Assembly (NCBI RefSeq): GCF_040779325.2
Contig: NZ_JBFONT020000001.1
Location: 434,001-498,000 of the forward strand
From: Aestuariibius violaceus
GTDB lineage: Bacteria > Pseudomonadota > Alphaproteobacteria > Rhodobacterales > Rhodobacteraceae
DNA length: 64,000 nt
Direction: 5' to 3'
The notes beneath the pieces are model-generated. The model saw nothing but the letters and a program-made list of their open reading frames with translations, had not been told where the DNA came from and ran no database searches. A program made the translations under genes and the position numbers. Shown here in pieces: positions 1 to 10,453 of this stretch; position 1 is the first letter of the stretch, and each line of letters opens with the position of its first letter.

Positions 1-1462
1 CTGCCAGCGCGAGCAGCGTTGCGGCGTCGCCTTCGGGCAGGTCGACGATTTCGGGGATCAGGAGCTGCTGGGCGGCGATGCCGTTTTCCGCCCGCTGGCG
101 CTTGAGGCGTTCATAGACGAGCCGTTCATGGGCGGCGTGCTGGTCGACGATGACCATGCCGTCCGCCGTCTGGGCGATGATGTAGTTTTCATGCACCTGC
201 CCCCGTGCGGCGCCGAGGGGGTTTTCTTCGAGGGGCCCCTCATCGGTCCCTTGCGGGGCCTCTTCGGTGGGGCGGGCGAAGACGGCCGCGGTTTCGGCAA
301 AGCCGGGTTGCGGGGCGGGACGGGGCGCAGGCCTATCCATCTGGTAGATGCGGGCGGGGGTGGGCTCCGGGGTCGCCGCGCCGAGGAGGCCGGTGCCGGT
401 CGTGGTCGCGCTTCGGTGCCCTTCGCTTGCGAGCGCATGGCGCAGGGCGGAGACGATCAGGCCACGGACGAGGCCGGGGTCGCGGAACCGCACCTCGGCC
501 TTGGCCGGGTGGACGTTGACGTCGACCAGGTGCGGGTCGCAGCTGACGAAGAGCGCCGCGGCCGGGTGCCGGTCGCGCGGCAGGACGTCGGAATAGGCGG
601 CACGCAAGGCGCCGAGCAGCATTCGATCCTTCACCGGGCGGCCATTGACGAAGAGGAACTGCGCCACTGCCGCCCCGCGGGAGAAGGTGGGCAGCGCGGC
701 GTAGCCGGTCAGCGTGACCCCCTCGCGGGTCGCCTCGATCGGGATCGCGTTCTCGATGAAGGCGGGGCCGAGGATCGTGCGCAGGCGCGCGGCGAGACTG
801 TCCCAGAGATCGCCGGTCTGCGCGTCGGCGCGCAGGATCGTCCGGGCACCGCCGCCCGAGACGTCGCGCAGGGTGAAGCCGGTCGCGGGTTCGGCCATGG
901 CGATGCGGCGCATGACGTCGCCGATCGCCTGCGCCTCGGCCCGGTCGGAGCGCAGGAACTTGAGCCGGGCGGGGGTGGCGTGGAAGAGATCGCGCAGCTC
1001 GACCACCGTGCCGGGGCCGAGCGCGGTGGGAGTGACGGGGCCGGGCCGGCTTTGCTCGACCGTGATGGCGTGCGCGTCCTCGCCCGCCGGGCGGCTGGTG
1101 ATGCGCAGGCGGCCGACGGCGCCGAGCGACGGCAGCGCCTCGCCCCGGAAGCCGAAGGTGTGGATGTCGAGCAGGTCGTCGCCGGGCAGCTTGGAGGTGG
1201 CATGTCGGGAGAGGGCGAGCGGCAGGTCGGCCGCATTCATGCCGCAGCCGTCATCGGTCACGCGGATCAGGGACTTGCCGCCATCCGCATAGGCCACATC
1301 GATTCGCGCGGCCCCGGCATCCACGGCGTTTTCCACAAGCTCTTTCACAGCCGAAGCGGGTCTCTCCACGACCTCTCCGGCAGCGATTCGGTTGATCGCG
1401 GCGCTGTCGAGTTGCCGGATGACGGGTCGAAATGCGCTTATCTTGGGGTCAGCGAGGGCCAT
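1..1462 (-). CDS. mutL: DNA mismatch repair protein MutL (3' part outside window)
   Basis: MutL couples mismatch recognition by MutS to strand incision and is a GHKL-fold ATPase. Reading the minus strand from the ATG at 1462 gives the N-terminal ATPase motifs in order: IAAGEVVERPA with the catalytic Glu region, DDGCGM, the ATSK lid and FRGEALPSL. A Pro/Ala-rich linker follows, then the start of the C-terminal dimerisation domain with the motif VDQHAAHER. The frame is open to position 1, so the C-terminus lies outside the window. A GTTC-N7-GTTC box sits 24 bp upstream of the start. The adjacent M16 genes lie upstream on the same strand with a 216 bp gap, so mutL probably has its own promoter. 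Confidence 0.96.
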   Translation of the reverse strand, partial: MALADPKISAFRPVIRQLDSAAINRIAAGEVVERPASAVKELVENAVDAGAARIDVAYADGGKSLIRVTDDGCGMNAADLPLALSRHATSKLPGDDLLDIHTFGFRGEALPSLGAVGRLRITSRPAGEDAHAITVEQSRPGPVTPTALGPGTVVELRDLFHATPARLKFLRSDRAEAQAIGDVMRRIAMAEPATGFTLRDVSGGGARTILRADAQTGDLWDSLAARLRTILGPAFIENAIPIEATREGVTLTGYAALPTFSRGAAVAQFLFVNGRPVKDRMLLGALRAAYSDVLPRDRHPAAALFVSCDPHLVDVNVHPAKAEVRFRDPGLVRGLIVSALRHALASEGHRSATTTGTGLLGAATPEPTPARIYQMDRPAPRPAPQPGFAETAAVFARPTEEAPQGTDEGPLEENPLGAARGQVHENYIIAQTADGMVIVDQHAAHERLVYERLKRQRAENGIAAQQLLIPEIVDLPEGDAATLLALA

Positions 1463-1485
1463 GCCACTAGAGGTAGCATGGCTTA

Positions 1486-1500
1486 GAACGATTCGGGAAC
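1486..1500 (-). promoter_or_regulatory. Candidate LexA (SOS) box upstream of mutL
   Basis: On the minus strand this reads GTTCCCGAATCGTTC, a perfect GTTC-N7-GTTC, the form described for LexA boxes in Rhodobacter-type alphaproteobacteria. It lies 24 bp upstream of the mutL ATG. About one or two such matches are expected by chance in 64 kb on two strands, so placement next to a repair gene is the main support. Confidence 0.4.
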
Positions 1501-1634
1501 GGGAAAATGGCTAAGGGAGAGTGCAGGATTTCCTTGGGAGGGAATCGTTTTCCAACGGATCCACAGGGGCCGGTTTTGGTCCGGCAGGCTGCCCAACGAA
1601 AGGACCTTGGAGAGGTGCAATCGGACAGGAAGAG

Positions 1635-1658
1635 GCCCCGGCGCGGGGTGGCCGGGGC
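1635..1658 (-). terminator. Hairpin downstream of the M16 operon
   Basis: GCCCCGG and CCGGGGC arms (7 bp) enclose a 10 nt loop just after the stop of the M16 gene at 1679. On the transcribed strand it is followed by a pyrimidine stretch (CTCTTCC) rather than a clean U tract, so it is a weak intrinsic terminator candidate. Confidence 0.4.
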
Positions 1659-1678
1659 GCGATCCGCGACGGGCCGCC

Positions 1679-2986
1679 TCAGTTCGTCGTCTCGACCTCT
1701 TCCGGCTGGCCGACCACGGTGAAGTGGAGCGCGTCGGGATCGAGGAGTTCGCCCGCGACCCGGTTGATGTCCTGCAGCGTGACCGCCATCACCTGATCGT
1801 TGCGGGTGTTGACGTAGTCGATTGGCAGGCCCTGCATCTGCATGCCCACGAGGATGCTCGCGATCGGACCGTTGCCGTCGAAGCGCAGGGGATAGGCGCC
1901 GGTCAGGTAGGTCTTGGCGGTCTGCAGTTCGTCGGGCGTCACGCCTTCTTCGGCCATGCGGCGCCATTCGTCGCGGATCACTTCGATCGTTTCTGCCACA
2001 CGGTCGTTCGAGGTGGCCACCGAGCCGAGATAGAGCGCGGCGTGGTCCTTGGGGACGAGATAGCTGTAGATGCCGTAGGTCAGGCCGCGGTTCACGCGAA
2101 CCTCCTGCATCAGGCGGGTTTCGAAATTGGTGCCGCCGAGGATGGTGTTGAGGATGAAGGCGGCGAAGAAATCGTCGTCGTCACGCTCCATCCCTTCGTG
2201 GCCGAAGATGATGCTGGATTGCGGCGTGTCGAAGGGCACGACCGTCACCCCGCCTTCGATGCCGACCGGCACAGGCTCGGGCATCGGCGCACCGGCCTCC
2301 GGCAGGTCGCCCAGGAGGTCGTCGATCAGCGCACCCAGCTCTTCGGGCGTGATGTCGCCGACGGCGGAGACATAGACCCGGTCGCGGGCCAGCACGTTAC
2401 TGTGTGCGGCGATAAGATCGTCGCGGGTGAGCGTCGCCACGCTTTCCAGCGTGCCACTTTCGTTGGTGCCGTAGGGATGATCGCCGAAGGCTTCGAACGC
2501 GAAGGTTTCCTGCGCGATGTCGTCGGGATCCTTATCCTCGGCGCGCAGACCCGCGATCACCTGAGCCCGCACCCGTTCGATTGCGTCCTCATCGAAGCGC
2601 GGCTCGGTCAGGGCGAGCTTGAGGAGCGCGATCGCGTCGTCCCGGTTCTCTGTCAGGAAGCGCGCCCCGATCGAGACGGCGTCGTCATAGGCGTCGAACT
2701 CGAAGCTGGCGGCGAGGGATTCGCGGGTCGCCTGGAATTCCTGCGCGGTGAGGTCGCCCGCGCCTTCCTCGATCAGGCCGGTCATCAGGTTGATCGCGCC
2801 GCGCTTGCCCTCTTCATCCAGCGAGGTACCGCCGCGGAAGCGCAGTTCGAGCGCGGTGAAGGGGATCGAGTCTTCTTCGACCAGCCAGGCGGTGATGCCG
2901 CCGGGGGAGGTAATTTCCTGAATATCGACCTCGGCCCGGAGGGGACCGGCCGCGAGGACGAGAAGGACGGAGAGGATGCGGATCAC
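1679..2986 (-). CDS. M16 family peptidase, non-catalytic partner subunit
   Basis: A 435-residue secreted protein of the insulinase/processing-peptidase (M16) fold, with an N-terminal signal peptide (ILSVLLVLAAGPLRA) and two M16 halves. The zinc motif HxxEH expected in the N-terminal half is absent, whereas the C-terminal half keeps the conserved R-x-x-x-GLTYG region (RVNRGLTYGIYSY). This is the usual pattern for the inactive subunit of a bacterial M16 heterodimer. The start is GTG at 2986, overlapping the stop of the upstream active subunit by 4 nt (GTGA), which implies translational coupling and probably complex formation in the periplasm. Confidence 0.9.
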   Translation of the reverse strand: MIRILSVLLVLAAGPLRAEVDIQEITSPGGITAWLVEEDSIPFTALELRFRGGTSLDEEGKRGAINLMTGLIEEGAGDLTAQEFQATRESLAASFEFDAYDDAVSIGARFLTENRDDAIALLKLALTEPRFDEDAIERVRAQVIAGLRAEDKDPDDIAQETFAFEAFGDHPYGTNESGTLESVATLTRDDLIAAHSNVLARDRVYVSAVGDITPEELGALIDDLLGDLPEAGAPMPEPVPVGIEGGVTVVPFDTPQSSIIFGHEGMERDDDDFFAAFILNTILGGTNFETRLMQEVRVNRGLTYGIYSYLVPKDHAALYLGSVATSNDRVAETIEVIRDEWRRMAEEGVTPDELQTAKTYLTGAYPLRFDGNGPIASILVGMQMQGLPIDYVNTRNDQVMAVTLQDINRVAGELLDPDALHFTVVGQPEEVETTN

Positions 2987-4323
2987 TGGATCACCTCCTG
3001 ATCGGTTTCGGGCGCACGAAGCCAGCCGGTGACGGAGGCTTCGGGACGGAAGAGGGCGCTGGCCGCTGCGATGACATCGTCTTCGGTGACGGCCTGCAGG
3101 ATATCGGGCCAGGCCTGCACATCCTCGACCGTCAGGCCCGAGGTCAGGGCCGCACCATAACGGCGGGCGGCGGACTGGACACTGTCGCGTTCATAGATCT
3201 GGCCCGCGCGCAGCTGCATCTTGATCCGCTCGAGCTGTTCGGAATTGACCCCGTCCTCGAGGAATTCGGCGAGCGCTTCGTCAAGCTTCGCCTCGGCCTC
3301 GTCCAGGGCCACCCCTTCGGAAGGGACGACGACCATGCCGAAGGTGCTGTCGTCGAGCGAGACGCCGCTGTAATAGGCCGTCGTGTAGACCGCGATCTGC
3401 TCCTCGAACTGCAGCTTGTCGTTCAGGACGGAGGTGAAGTTGGACCCACCGAGCAGTTCGGCGAGGACAGTGAGCGCCGCGGCCGCCTCCTGATCGCCGG
3501 GGTCGCGTTCGGGGGCGAGGTAGGTGCGGGCGAGATAGGGTTGGGCGACGCGCGGATCCTCGAAGATCACGCGGCGTTCGGCGCGCTGGGGCGGCTCTTC
3601 GGGGCGGAAGCGTTCGGGGATGTCGGGATTGGCGGGGATCACGCCGTAGTAGGTTTCGGCCAGGCGCTGAACCTCGGCCGGGTCGACGTCGCCCGCGACG
3701 ATCAGGACGGCATTGTTGGGCGCATAGAACGTGTCGTAGAAGGTCTGCGCATCGTCCATGTCGAGCGCTTCCATCTCGTGCCGCCAGCCGATCACCGGCA
3801 GGCCGTAGCGATGGTTGAGGTATTGCGCCGCGCGCAGCTGCTCCTGAAAGAGGGCGCCGGGAGAGGTTTCGGTGCGTTGATTGCGTTCCTCGAGGATGAC
3901 GTCGCGTTCGGTCGCGATGTCGTCCTCGACCAGGAGCAGGTTCTCCATCCGGTCGGCTTCCATCGACATCACGAGCTCAAGCCGGTCGGCGGCGATGCGC
4001 TGGAAATAGGCTGTGTAATCGTAGCTGGTGAAGGCGTTGTCGGAGCCGCCATTGGCGGCGACGGTCGCGGAGAGTTCACCGGGGCCGAGGTTCTCGGTCT
4101 GCTTGAAGAGCAGGTGTTCGAGGAAGTGGGCGACGCCGGAGGAGCCGGGCGGTTCGTCGGCGGAACCGGAGCGGTACCAGACCATGTGGACGACGGCGGG
4201 CGCCCGGTGGTCTTCGATGACGACGGCCTCCATCCCGTTGTCGAGGGTGAAGGCGGTGACGAGGTCTTCGGCCTGGGCCAAAGCGGGCAGTGTCGTCAGC
4301 AGGGCAGCGAACAGGCGCAGCAT
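2983..4323 (-). CDS. M16 family zinc metallopeptidase, catalytic subunit
   Basis: A 446-residue periplasmic peptidase. The start at 4323 is chosen because it follows an AGGAG Shine-Dalgarno and opens a clear signal peptide (LRLFAALLTTLPALAQA); a longer frame back to 4392 lacks both. The inverzincin motif HFLEH is at residues 66-70, with the further glutamate cluster (VILEERNQ) about 75 residues later, so this is the zinc-binding, active member of the pair. It precedes the inactive M16 gene and overlaps it by 4 nt. Members of this family degrade peptides in the periplasm; the actual substrate cannot be read from the sequence. Confidence 0.93.
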   Translation of the reverse strand: MLRLFAALLTTLPALAQAEDLVTAFTLDNGMEAVVIEDHRAPAVVHMVWYRSGSADEPPGSSGVAHFLEHLLFKQTENLGPGELSATVAANGGSDNAFTSYDYTAYFQRIAADRLELVMSMEADRMENLLLVEDDIATERDVILEERNQRTETSPGALFQEQLRAAQYLNHRYGLPVIGWRHEMEALDMDDAQTFYDTFYAPNNAVLIVAGDVDPAEVQRLAETYYGVIPANPDIPERFRPEEPPQRAERRVIFEDPRVAQPYLARTYLAPERDPGDQEAAAALTVLAELLGGSNFTSVLNDKLQFEEQIAVYTTAYYSGVSLDDSTFGMVVVPSEGVALDEAEAKLDEALAEFLEDGVNSEQLERIKMQLRAGQIYERDSVQSAARRYGAALTSGLTVEDVQAWPDILQAVTEDDVIAAASALFRPEASVTGWLRAPETDQEVIQ

Positions 4324-4491
4324 GGCATCTCCTGATATCTCGGTGATGCTGCAATAGGTGTGATATCCGCGCCCGGGGTCAAGCGGGCCCAACGGGGACG
4401 TGAGGTGAGGCTGTGCCGAAAGAACTCTGGACGCGACGGCAGCGTCGTTTCATACGTTTTCCGGTCTTTTTCGGCACTGTTGGCGGACATC

Positions 4492-5952
4492 ATGTACTGG
4501 ATTGCCCTTCTTCTCACGGTCCTAGCCGTTCTTTCGCCTTTCGCCGCCCAAGCGACACCGACCCAGATGATGTTACTGAACCTCGACTGCCAGAACGGTG
4601 ACGAGGACGCCTGCGATGCGTTGCTGCTATCAGGACAGACCTTTGGCGGCTATTTCACTGCGCCCCACGAGCCGCAATCGGTCGCGGATCATCTTACGGC
4701 CCTGCGTCCGGACTGCGACGCTGGCAACATGAAGGCATGTGGTATCCTGGGCGATCTGGTTCTGCTTCAGAACCCAATGGACAATCCCGAGGGATATGCG
4801 CTGTTGGCGAGGGCCTGCGATGGCGGGGAGGCGCTGGCTTGCGCGCGATTGGCATACCTGACGCAACTATTGCCCTACTCTGTCGGGCCCAACTACATCT
4901 CGTTCTACGAAGAGCAGGCAGAGGTTTGCGCGACGGGCAATCCATCGGCCTGCACAACACAGGCGCGGCTGAATGCCCTGCTGCCCGACGTTTTGCCTGA
5001 TGAAGAGATCTGGCGCGGACAGCTTGAAACCGCCTGCGATGCCGATCTCGGACGGGCATGCGTGATCCTGTCCTACATGCTGAGCGAGGACGGATTGTGG
5101 GAATACAAGCAGCTTGACCCCGGCCTTGAAGCCTCAAGTCGGAGCAACGCGCGGCGGGCGCTGAGCTACGCGCGGAAGGCCTGCGATCTTGGCAATCCCG
5201 TCGGATGCTGGAATGCCGGTTTGGCCTACGACGACGGCAACGGGGCCCGCACAGACTGGGAGCGGGCGCAGCATCACTACGTTCTGGCCTGCCAGGGCGG
5301 CTACGATCCCGGATGCGAAGAGATCAACTATGAAAGCTTCTGGAGGGCGTCCGATCCATTGCGTACCTTGGAGAGCGCCTGCGGTCGCGGGGATTTCAGC
5401 GCCTGCCATCTGGCATCAGAAAAACGACACGCACCAATCAGCATCACGGATATGAGCGATGCCGACAGAGAGCGGATGACGCGGTATTCGTCAGAGATGA
5501 CCGAGATCTGCGAGATGGGGTCGCTGCGGGCCTGTTCCGTTGCGGGATCGCTCTTCCGAGGCCTGGGACGGCTGGAGGAGGCCGAGCGATACGCGGCGGC
5601 GGCCTGCGCGCTTGGCGATCAGCACGGCTGCCTTGCGGCCGGAAATATCTGGAAGCTGGATCGGACCGATCCAGGGCACCACGAACAGGCAATCGGATAC
5701 TATCAGATGGCCTGCGACCTGGAGAATTGGGCCGCCTGTAACAACCTGGGCGACTCCTACAGGCGCGGTCTGGGGGTAGAGGCAAACACCGGGCGGGCCA
5801 CCCGGCTTTTTACGCTGGCCTGCACAAACGGCCTTGCGCTTGGGTGCCGGAACGCGGCCAACCTGATCGGAGAAACCGATATCGATAAGGCTCTGCCCTT
5901 CCGTGAACGGGCCTGCGAACTGCACCCGCCCTATTGTTCCGAGTGGGATTGA
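4492..5952 (+). CDS. Secreted Sel1-like, cysteine-rich repeat protein
   Basis: A 486-residue protein with an N-terminal signal peptide (start MYWIALLLTVLAVLS) followed by about thirteen helical repeats, most carrying a Cys-x7-Cys pair in the pattern A-C-x-x-G-x-x-x-x-C, for example DCQNGDEDACDAL and ACTNGLALGCRNA. Cys-paired Sel1/TPR-like repeats are typical of the Hcp-type proteins, where each pair forms a disulfide in the periplasm; these usually bind partner proteins. The ATG at 4492 is preferred over the upstream ATG at 4360 because only it begins the signal peptide. The gene is divergent from the M16 operon and its stop codon directly abuts the stop of the convergent DUF3035 gene. No enzymatic motif is visible. 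Confidence 0.85.
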   Translation: MYWIALLLTVLAVLSPFAAQATPTQMMLLNLDCQNGDEDACDALLLSGQTFGGYFTAPHEPQSVADHLTALRPDCDAGNMKACGILGDLVLLQNPMDNPEGYALLARACDGGEALACARLAYLTQLLPYSVGPNYISFYEEQAEVCATGNPSACTTQARLNALLPDVLPDEEIWRGQLETACDADLGRACVILSYMLSEDGLWEYKQLDPGLEASSRSNARRALSYARKACDLGNPVGCWNAGLAYDDGNGARTDWERAQHHYVLACQGGYDPGCEEINYESFWRASDPLRTLESACGRGDFSACHLASEKRHAPISITDMSDADRERMTRYSSEMTEICEMGSLRACSVAGSLFRGLGRLEEAERYAAAACALGDQHGCLAAGNIWKLDRTDPGHHEQAIGYYQMACDLENWAACNNLGDSYRRGLGVEANTGRATRLFTLACTNGLALGCRNAANLIGETDIDKALPFRERACELHPPYCSEWD

Positions 5953-6513
5953 CTAGCGCCCGAACAGGCCCCGCACGGTGCCGTCCTGGCCGCCTTCCGG
6001 CGAGGGCGGGGCGGAGGGGACGAGGATGCCGGCGCGGCGGAAGCGTTCGAGCTCGGCATAGGCGTCGAGCGTGAAGGTTTCGTAGAGCGTGTAGTAGCGG
6101 TTGCGCGACAGGAGGCGGAGGCCGGGACGGCGGGTGCGGAAGTCGGCATCGGCCTGGGCAAGCTCGGCGCGGATGTTGGGGTTGACGCCGAAACGGCCGG
6201 TGCCTGAGATCAGCGCGGCGTCGGCAGACGGGATCGGGGCGCCACGGCCTGCATTCGGCACGCCGCCAAGCGCAGCGACGGCATCGGCGCGCGGCGTCGG
6301 GTCGGTGCGGTTGGGCGCGCCGGGGCGCGGTGGCGGCAGGGCGGCAAGCTGGTCCGGGATGACGAGCGGCTTCGACGGCAGAACCGCGAATTCATCGGGG
6401 CCTTCGGTGCGGGTATAGGCCTCGTGCAGGCCGCGATTGCCCCCGCCGCAGGCGGCGAGGGTGGCGATCAGGCCCGCGAGGACCGTGAAGCGGAATGGGC
6501 GCATCGTCATCAT
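5953..6513 (-). CDS. DUF3035 family lipoprotein (BamF-like)
   Basis: A 186-residue predicted lipoprotein: the signal peptide ends in a lipobox (LIATLAACGG), so the mature N-terminus would be the lipidated Cys. The rest is Pro/Ala-rich then a short conserved C-terminal region. The length, lipobox and position directly downstream of lspA match the DUF3035 family, members of which have been described as an accessory lipoprotein (BamF) of the alphaproteobacterial outer-membrane assembly complex. Three clustered ATGs (6513, 6510, 6504) are possible starts; 6513 is taken because AAGGTGG lies just upstream. The BamF role is by family recollection only. Confidence 0.78.
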   Translation of the reverse strand: MMTMRPFRFTVLAGLIATLAACGGGNRGLHEAYTRTEGPDEFAVLPSKPLVIPDQLAALPPPRPGAPNRTDPTPRADAVAALGGVPNAGRGAPIPSADAALISGTGRFGVNPNIRAELAQADADFRTRRPGLRLLSRNRYYTLYETFTLDAYAELERFRRAGILVPSAPPSPEGGQDGTVRGLFGR

Positions 6514-6545
6514 CGGCCACCTTCTAGCAACGCGCGCGCCCGGCG

Positions 6546-7037
6546 TCACGCATCGTTCTCGCCCTTGGCGGGCTTCTTTTTCGTATCGTCGCCCGCCAGG
6601 AAGGCGATCCCGATGGCGCCCGCGAAGATCGCGATATCGGCGACATTGAAGACGAACGGGTTGTTGATGCCGCAGCAGGACATATTCAGGAAGTCGAGCA
6701 CGTAACCGTAGAGCACCCGGTCGAGCACGTTGCCGAGCGCACCGCCGACGAGCAGCCCGGCGCTGATCCGGATGAGCAGCGGTTGCGGCCGGCGGATCAG
6801 CCAGATCGTGACGGCGACGCAGATGATCACCGCGACCGCGATCAGGAACCATGGGCCCAGGCCGTCGCCCAGGCCGAAATTGATTCCCCTGTTTTCGCCG
6901 TACCGGAAGGTCAGCAGCGGCGGCAGGACCGGGATCGTGTTGACCAGCGGCAGGTTCATCAGGTGGATGACGTAATACTTGCTCGCCTGGTCGGCGATGA
7001 AAGCAAGCACGGCGCTGAGGAGGAAGGGGCGCATCAT
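6546..7037 (-). CDS. lspA: Lipoprotein signal peptidase (signal peptidase II)
   Basis: LspA cleaves prolipoprotein signal peptides at the lipidated Cys in the inner membrane. The 163-residue product has four hydrophobic segments and both catalytic-Asp motifs: GALGNVLDR with the first Asp and FNVADIAI with the second. An Asn-Met-Ser-Cys-Cys insertion sits between them. The gene starts 3 bp after the purH stop and precedes a lipoprotein gene, so its likely substrate is encoded next door. Two ATGs (7037 and 7034) are adjacent; the first is used. Confidence 0.95.
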   Translation of the reverse strand: MMRPFLLSAVLAFIADQASKYYVIHLMNLPLVNTIPVLPPLLTFRYGENRGINFGLGDGLGPWFLIAVAVIICVAVTIWLIRRPQPLLIRISAGLLVGGALGNVLDRVLYGYVLDFLNMSCCGINNPFVFNVADIAIFAGAIGIAFLAGDDTKKKPAKGENDA

Positions 7038-7040
7038 CTC

Positions 7041-8610
<1,570 letters not shown>

Positions 8611-8618
<8 letters not shown>

Positions 8619-10443
8619 GATCTTCGTCGTCCTCCGCCTCGATGGCCAGATCCCGGATCGCATCCGGCGTCTGCTGCGCCTTGGCAAGCGACCACCGGAC
8701 GCGGGTCGCATAGGACATCGCGCGGCCGGACAAAACCACCTGTTGCGCAGAACGCGGCTTCAGGCGGGTTTTTTGCAGATAGGCGGAGGGTTCGATGGTC
8801 AGATCGGTGAAGCCATCGGCGCGGAGGATCCAGACCTCACCGCTTTTCAGCGCGATCGAGGCGCTGGCCCCGCCGGGGTCGGCGGCGACGCGGGCATCGG
8901 GGTGGAGGTGGAAGCGGATGGTGAAGGCGATGCCGTTGAGGTCTTGGCCGGCGATCACCCGTTCAAAGCGTTTCTCGTCGGCCGGATCGAGGGTGGTCAG
9001 CAGGTCTTCGCCCGCCAGGCCGCGGCCGTCGATGGTCAGCTCCAACGTGCGGGCGTGGATCAGTCCGTGGCTTGCGCGATAGCCGTCATGGGCGACCTCG
9101 AACCGGTGACCGTCGCGGATGCGGGCGCGGTCGGTCGGCACGTCGCGCGGGCCGTCGACCATCAGCTCGGCCCCGCCGCGGCGGGCAAGACGGCCGGAGG
9201 AGAGACCTTCGAGACAGAGCGTCGAATGCGACGGCGTGGCGCGCCCGGCCCGATGCCAGGTGGCGCCGAAGGTGCGCCCGGGGCCGCAATTGACGATCAG
9301 CGGACGACGACCCGACATGACCTCGATCGCGCAGCTGGAGGCGTGGGCGTCGGGGGAAACCGCGCCCATCGGCGGTGGGGCGGCATCGACGATGACATGG
9401 GTGCGGCCCGCGCTCAGGTGACCATAGCCCATATGAAGCCCCTCGCCCGGCCGGGTGCGGATGCCGGACGCGGCCAGCACCTCGTCCAGCCGTCCTTCGG
9501 GGCCCGCATCGCCGCCGTGGAACCGGGCGAGGCTGCCGTCAGGATGGCGCAGCGCGCGGAGCGTCGGCGCGATACGTTCGAGGGCCGCCTGGTGTTCCGG
9601 GCCCGGCTTGGCCTCGCAATCGGCCAGCGCGGCGGCGGCCCAGCTGAGCAGGCTGAAGACGTCGAGCAACTCTTCGGGATTGCGGGAGGGCAGGCCGCCT
9701 TCGCTGTCGATCCGGGCGGCGCATTCCCGGTCGAGACCGGCGGAGGCGGCGGCGCGGTGCCGGTCCATCCCGTCGAGGGAGAGTGAGGCGTAGAGCAGGC
9801 CCGTCAGCGCTTCGAACCGGGGCAGGCCCGGCGGGGCGGCACGCCAGCGGCGGGCGACGAAGGCCGTCTGGCGGGACAGGGTGGCGAAAAGCGCGTCGGA
9901 TCCCTCCTTGGTCTGCTTCCGCAAGAGGAGCGGCGCGTGCTGGGTCAGCCGGATCAGCCGCCGCCCCGCCAAAGCAGGCGTCCAGCCGGGGCCGGTGCCG
10001 TTGCCGAAGCGCTCGGCCCAGTCGGCGGTCCAGGCCTGCGCCGTCTTGCGCGCGGGCGCATCGCCCAGGGCCGCGAGATCGTCGAGCCAGAAGAAGCTGT
10101 GCAACGCATCCTCGAAGGCGTCGGTGGGGGGCGTGATGTTCCAGGGCGATTGGGCTCCGAGTTCCACCAGGTGGCCCGCATAGAGGACATTGCCCGCCAC
10201 GAACTGCCGCCCTCGTGCGACGTCGCCGATGGCCCGCGGCTCGGGCTGGGAGACGAAGCGCCGGGCTGTGTGCGACAGGCCGGACAGCCGGGCATTGGCC
10301 CGGTTGAGCCACTTGTCCTGCCGCGCCCGCCAGCCGTTGCGATGGGGAGCTGCCACTGTCGCGCCTCGCCCGGGCGGCGTGGTCGCCGCCTCGTCCTTGG
10401 TGTTGTTGCGATGGATGATAGCCGTGGGGCGCGCTGCTGTCAC
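8611..10443 (-). CDS. Heparinase II/III family protein
   Basis: A 610-residue protein with the alpha/alpha-toroid N-terminal region (FFWLDDLAALG) and the C-terminal beta-sandwich of the heparinase II/III family (motifs HMGYGHLSAGRTHVIVD, GRATPSHSTLCLEG and the DGYRASHGLIHAR stretch). No signal peptide is evident, which is common for the copy located between purH and rsmB in Rhodobacteraceae. The start is GTG at 10443, 10 bp after the rsmB stop. The family degrades acidic polysaccharides, but the substrate here is unknown and a cell-envelope role is possible. Confidence 0.85.
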
Positions 10444-10453
10444 CGGAAGATGC

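Noticed and set aside
128..1486. 452-codon plus-strand open frame over mutL
   Set aside because: Antisense to mutL; composition is the mirror image of a GC-rich gene and no protein motif is visible.
1607..3001. 464-codon plus-strand frame over the M16 gene
   Set aside because: Antisense shadow of a clear peptidase gene; low-complexity charged product.
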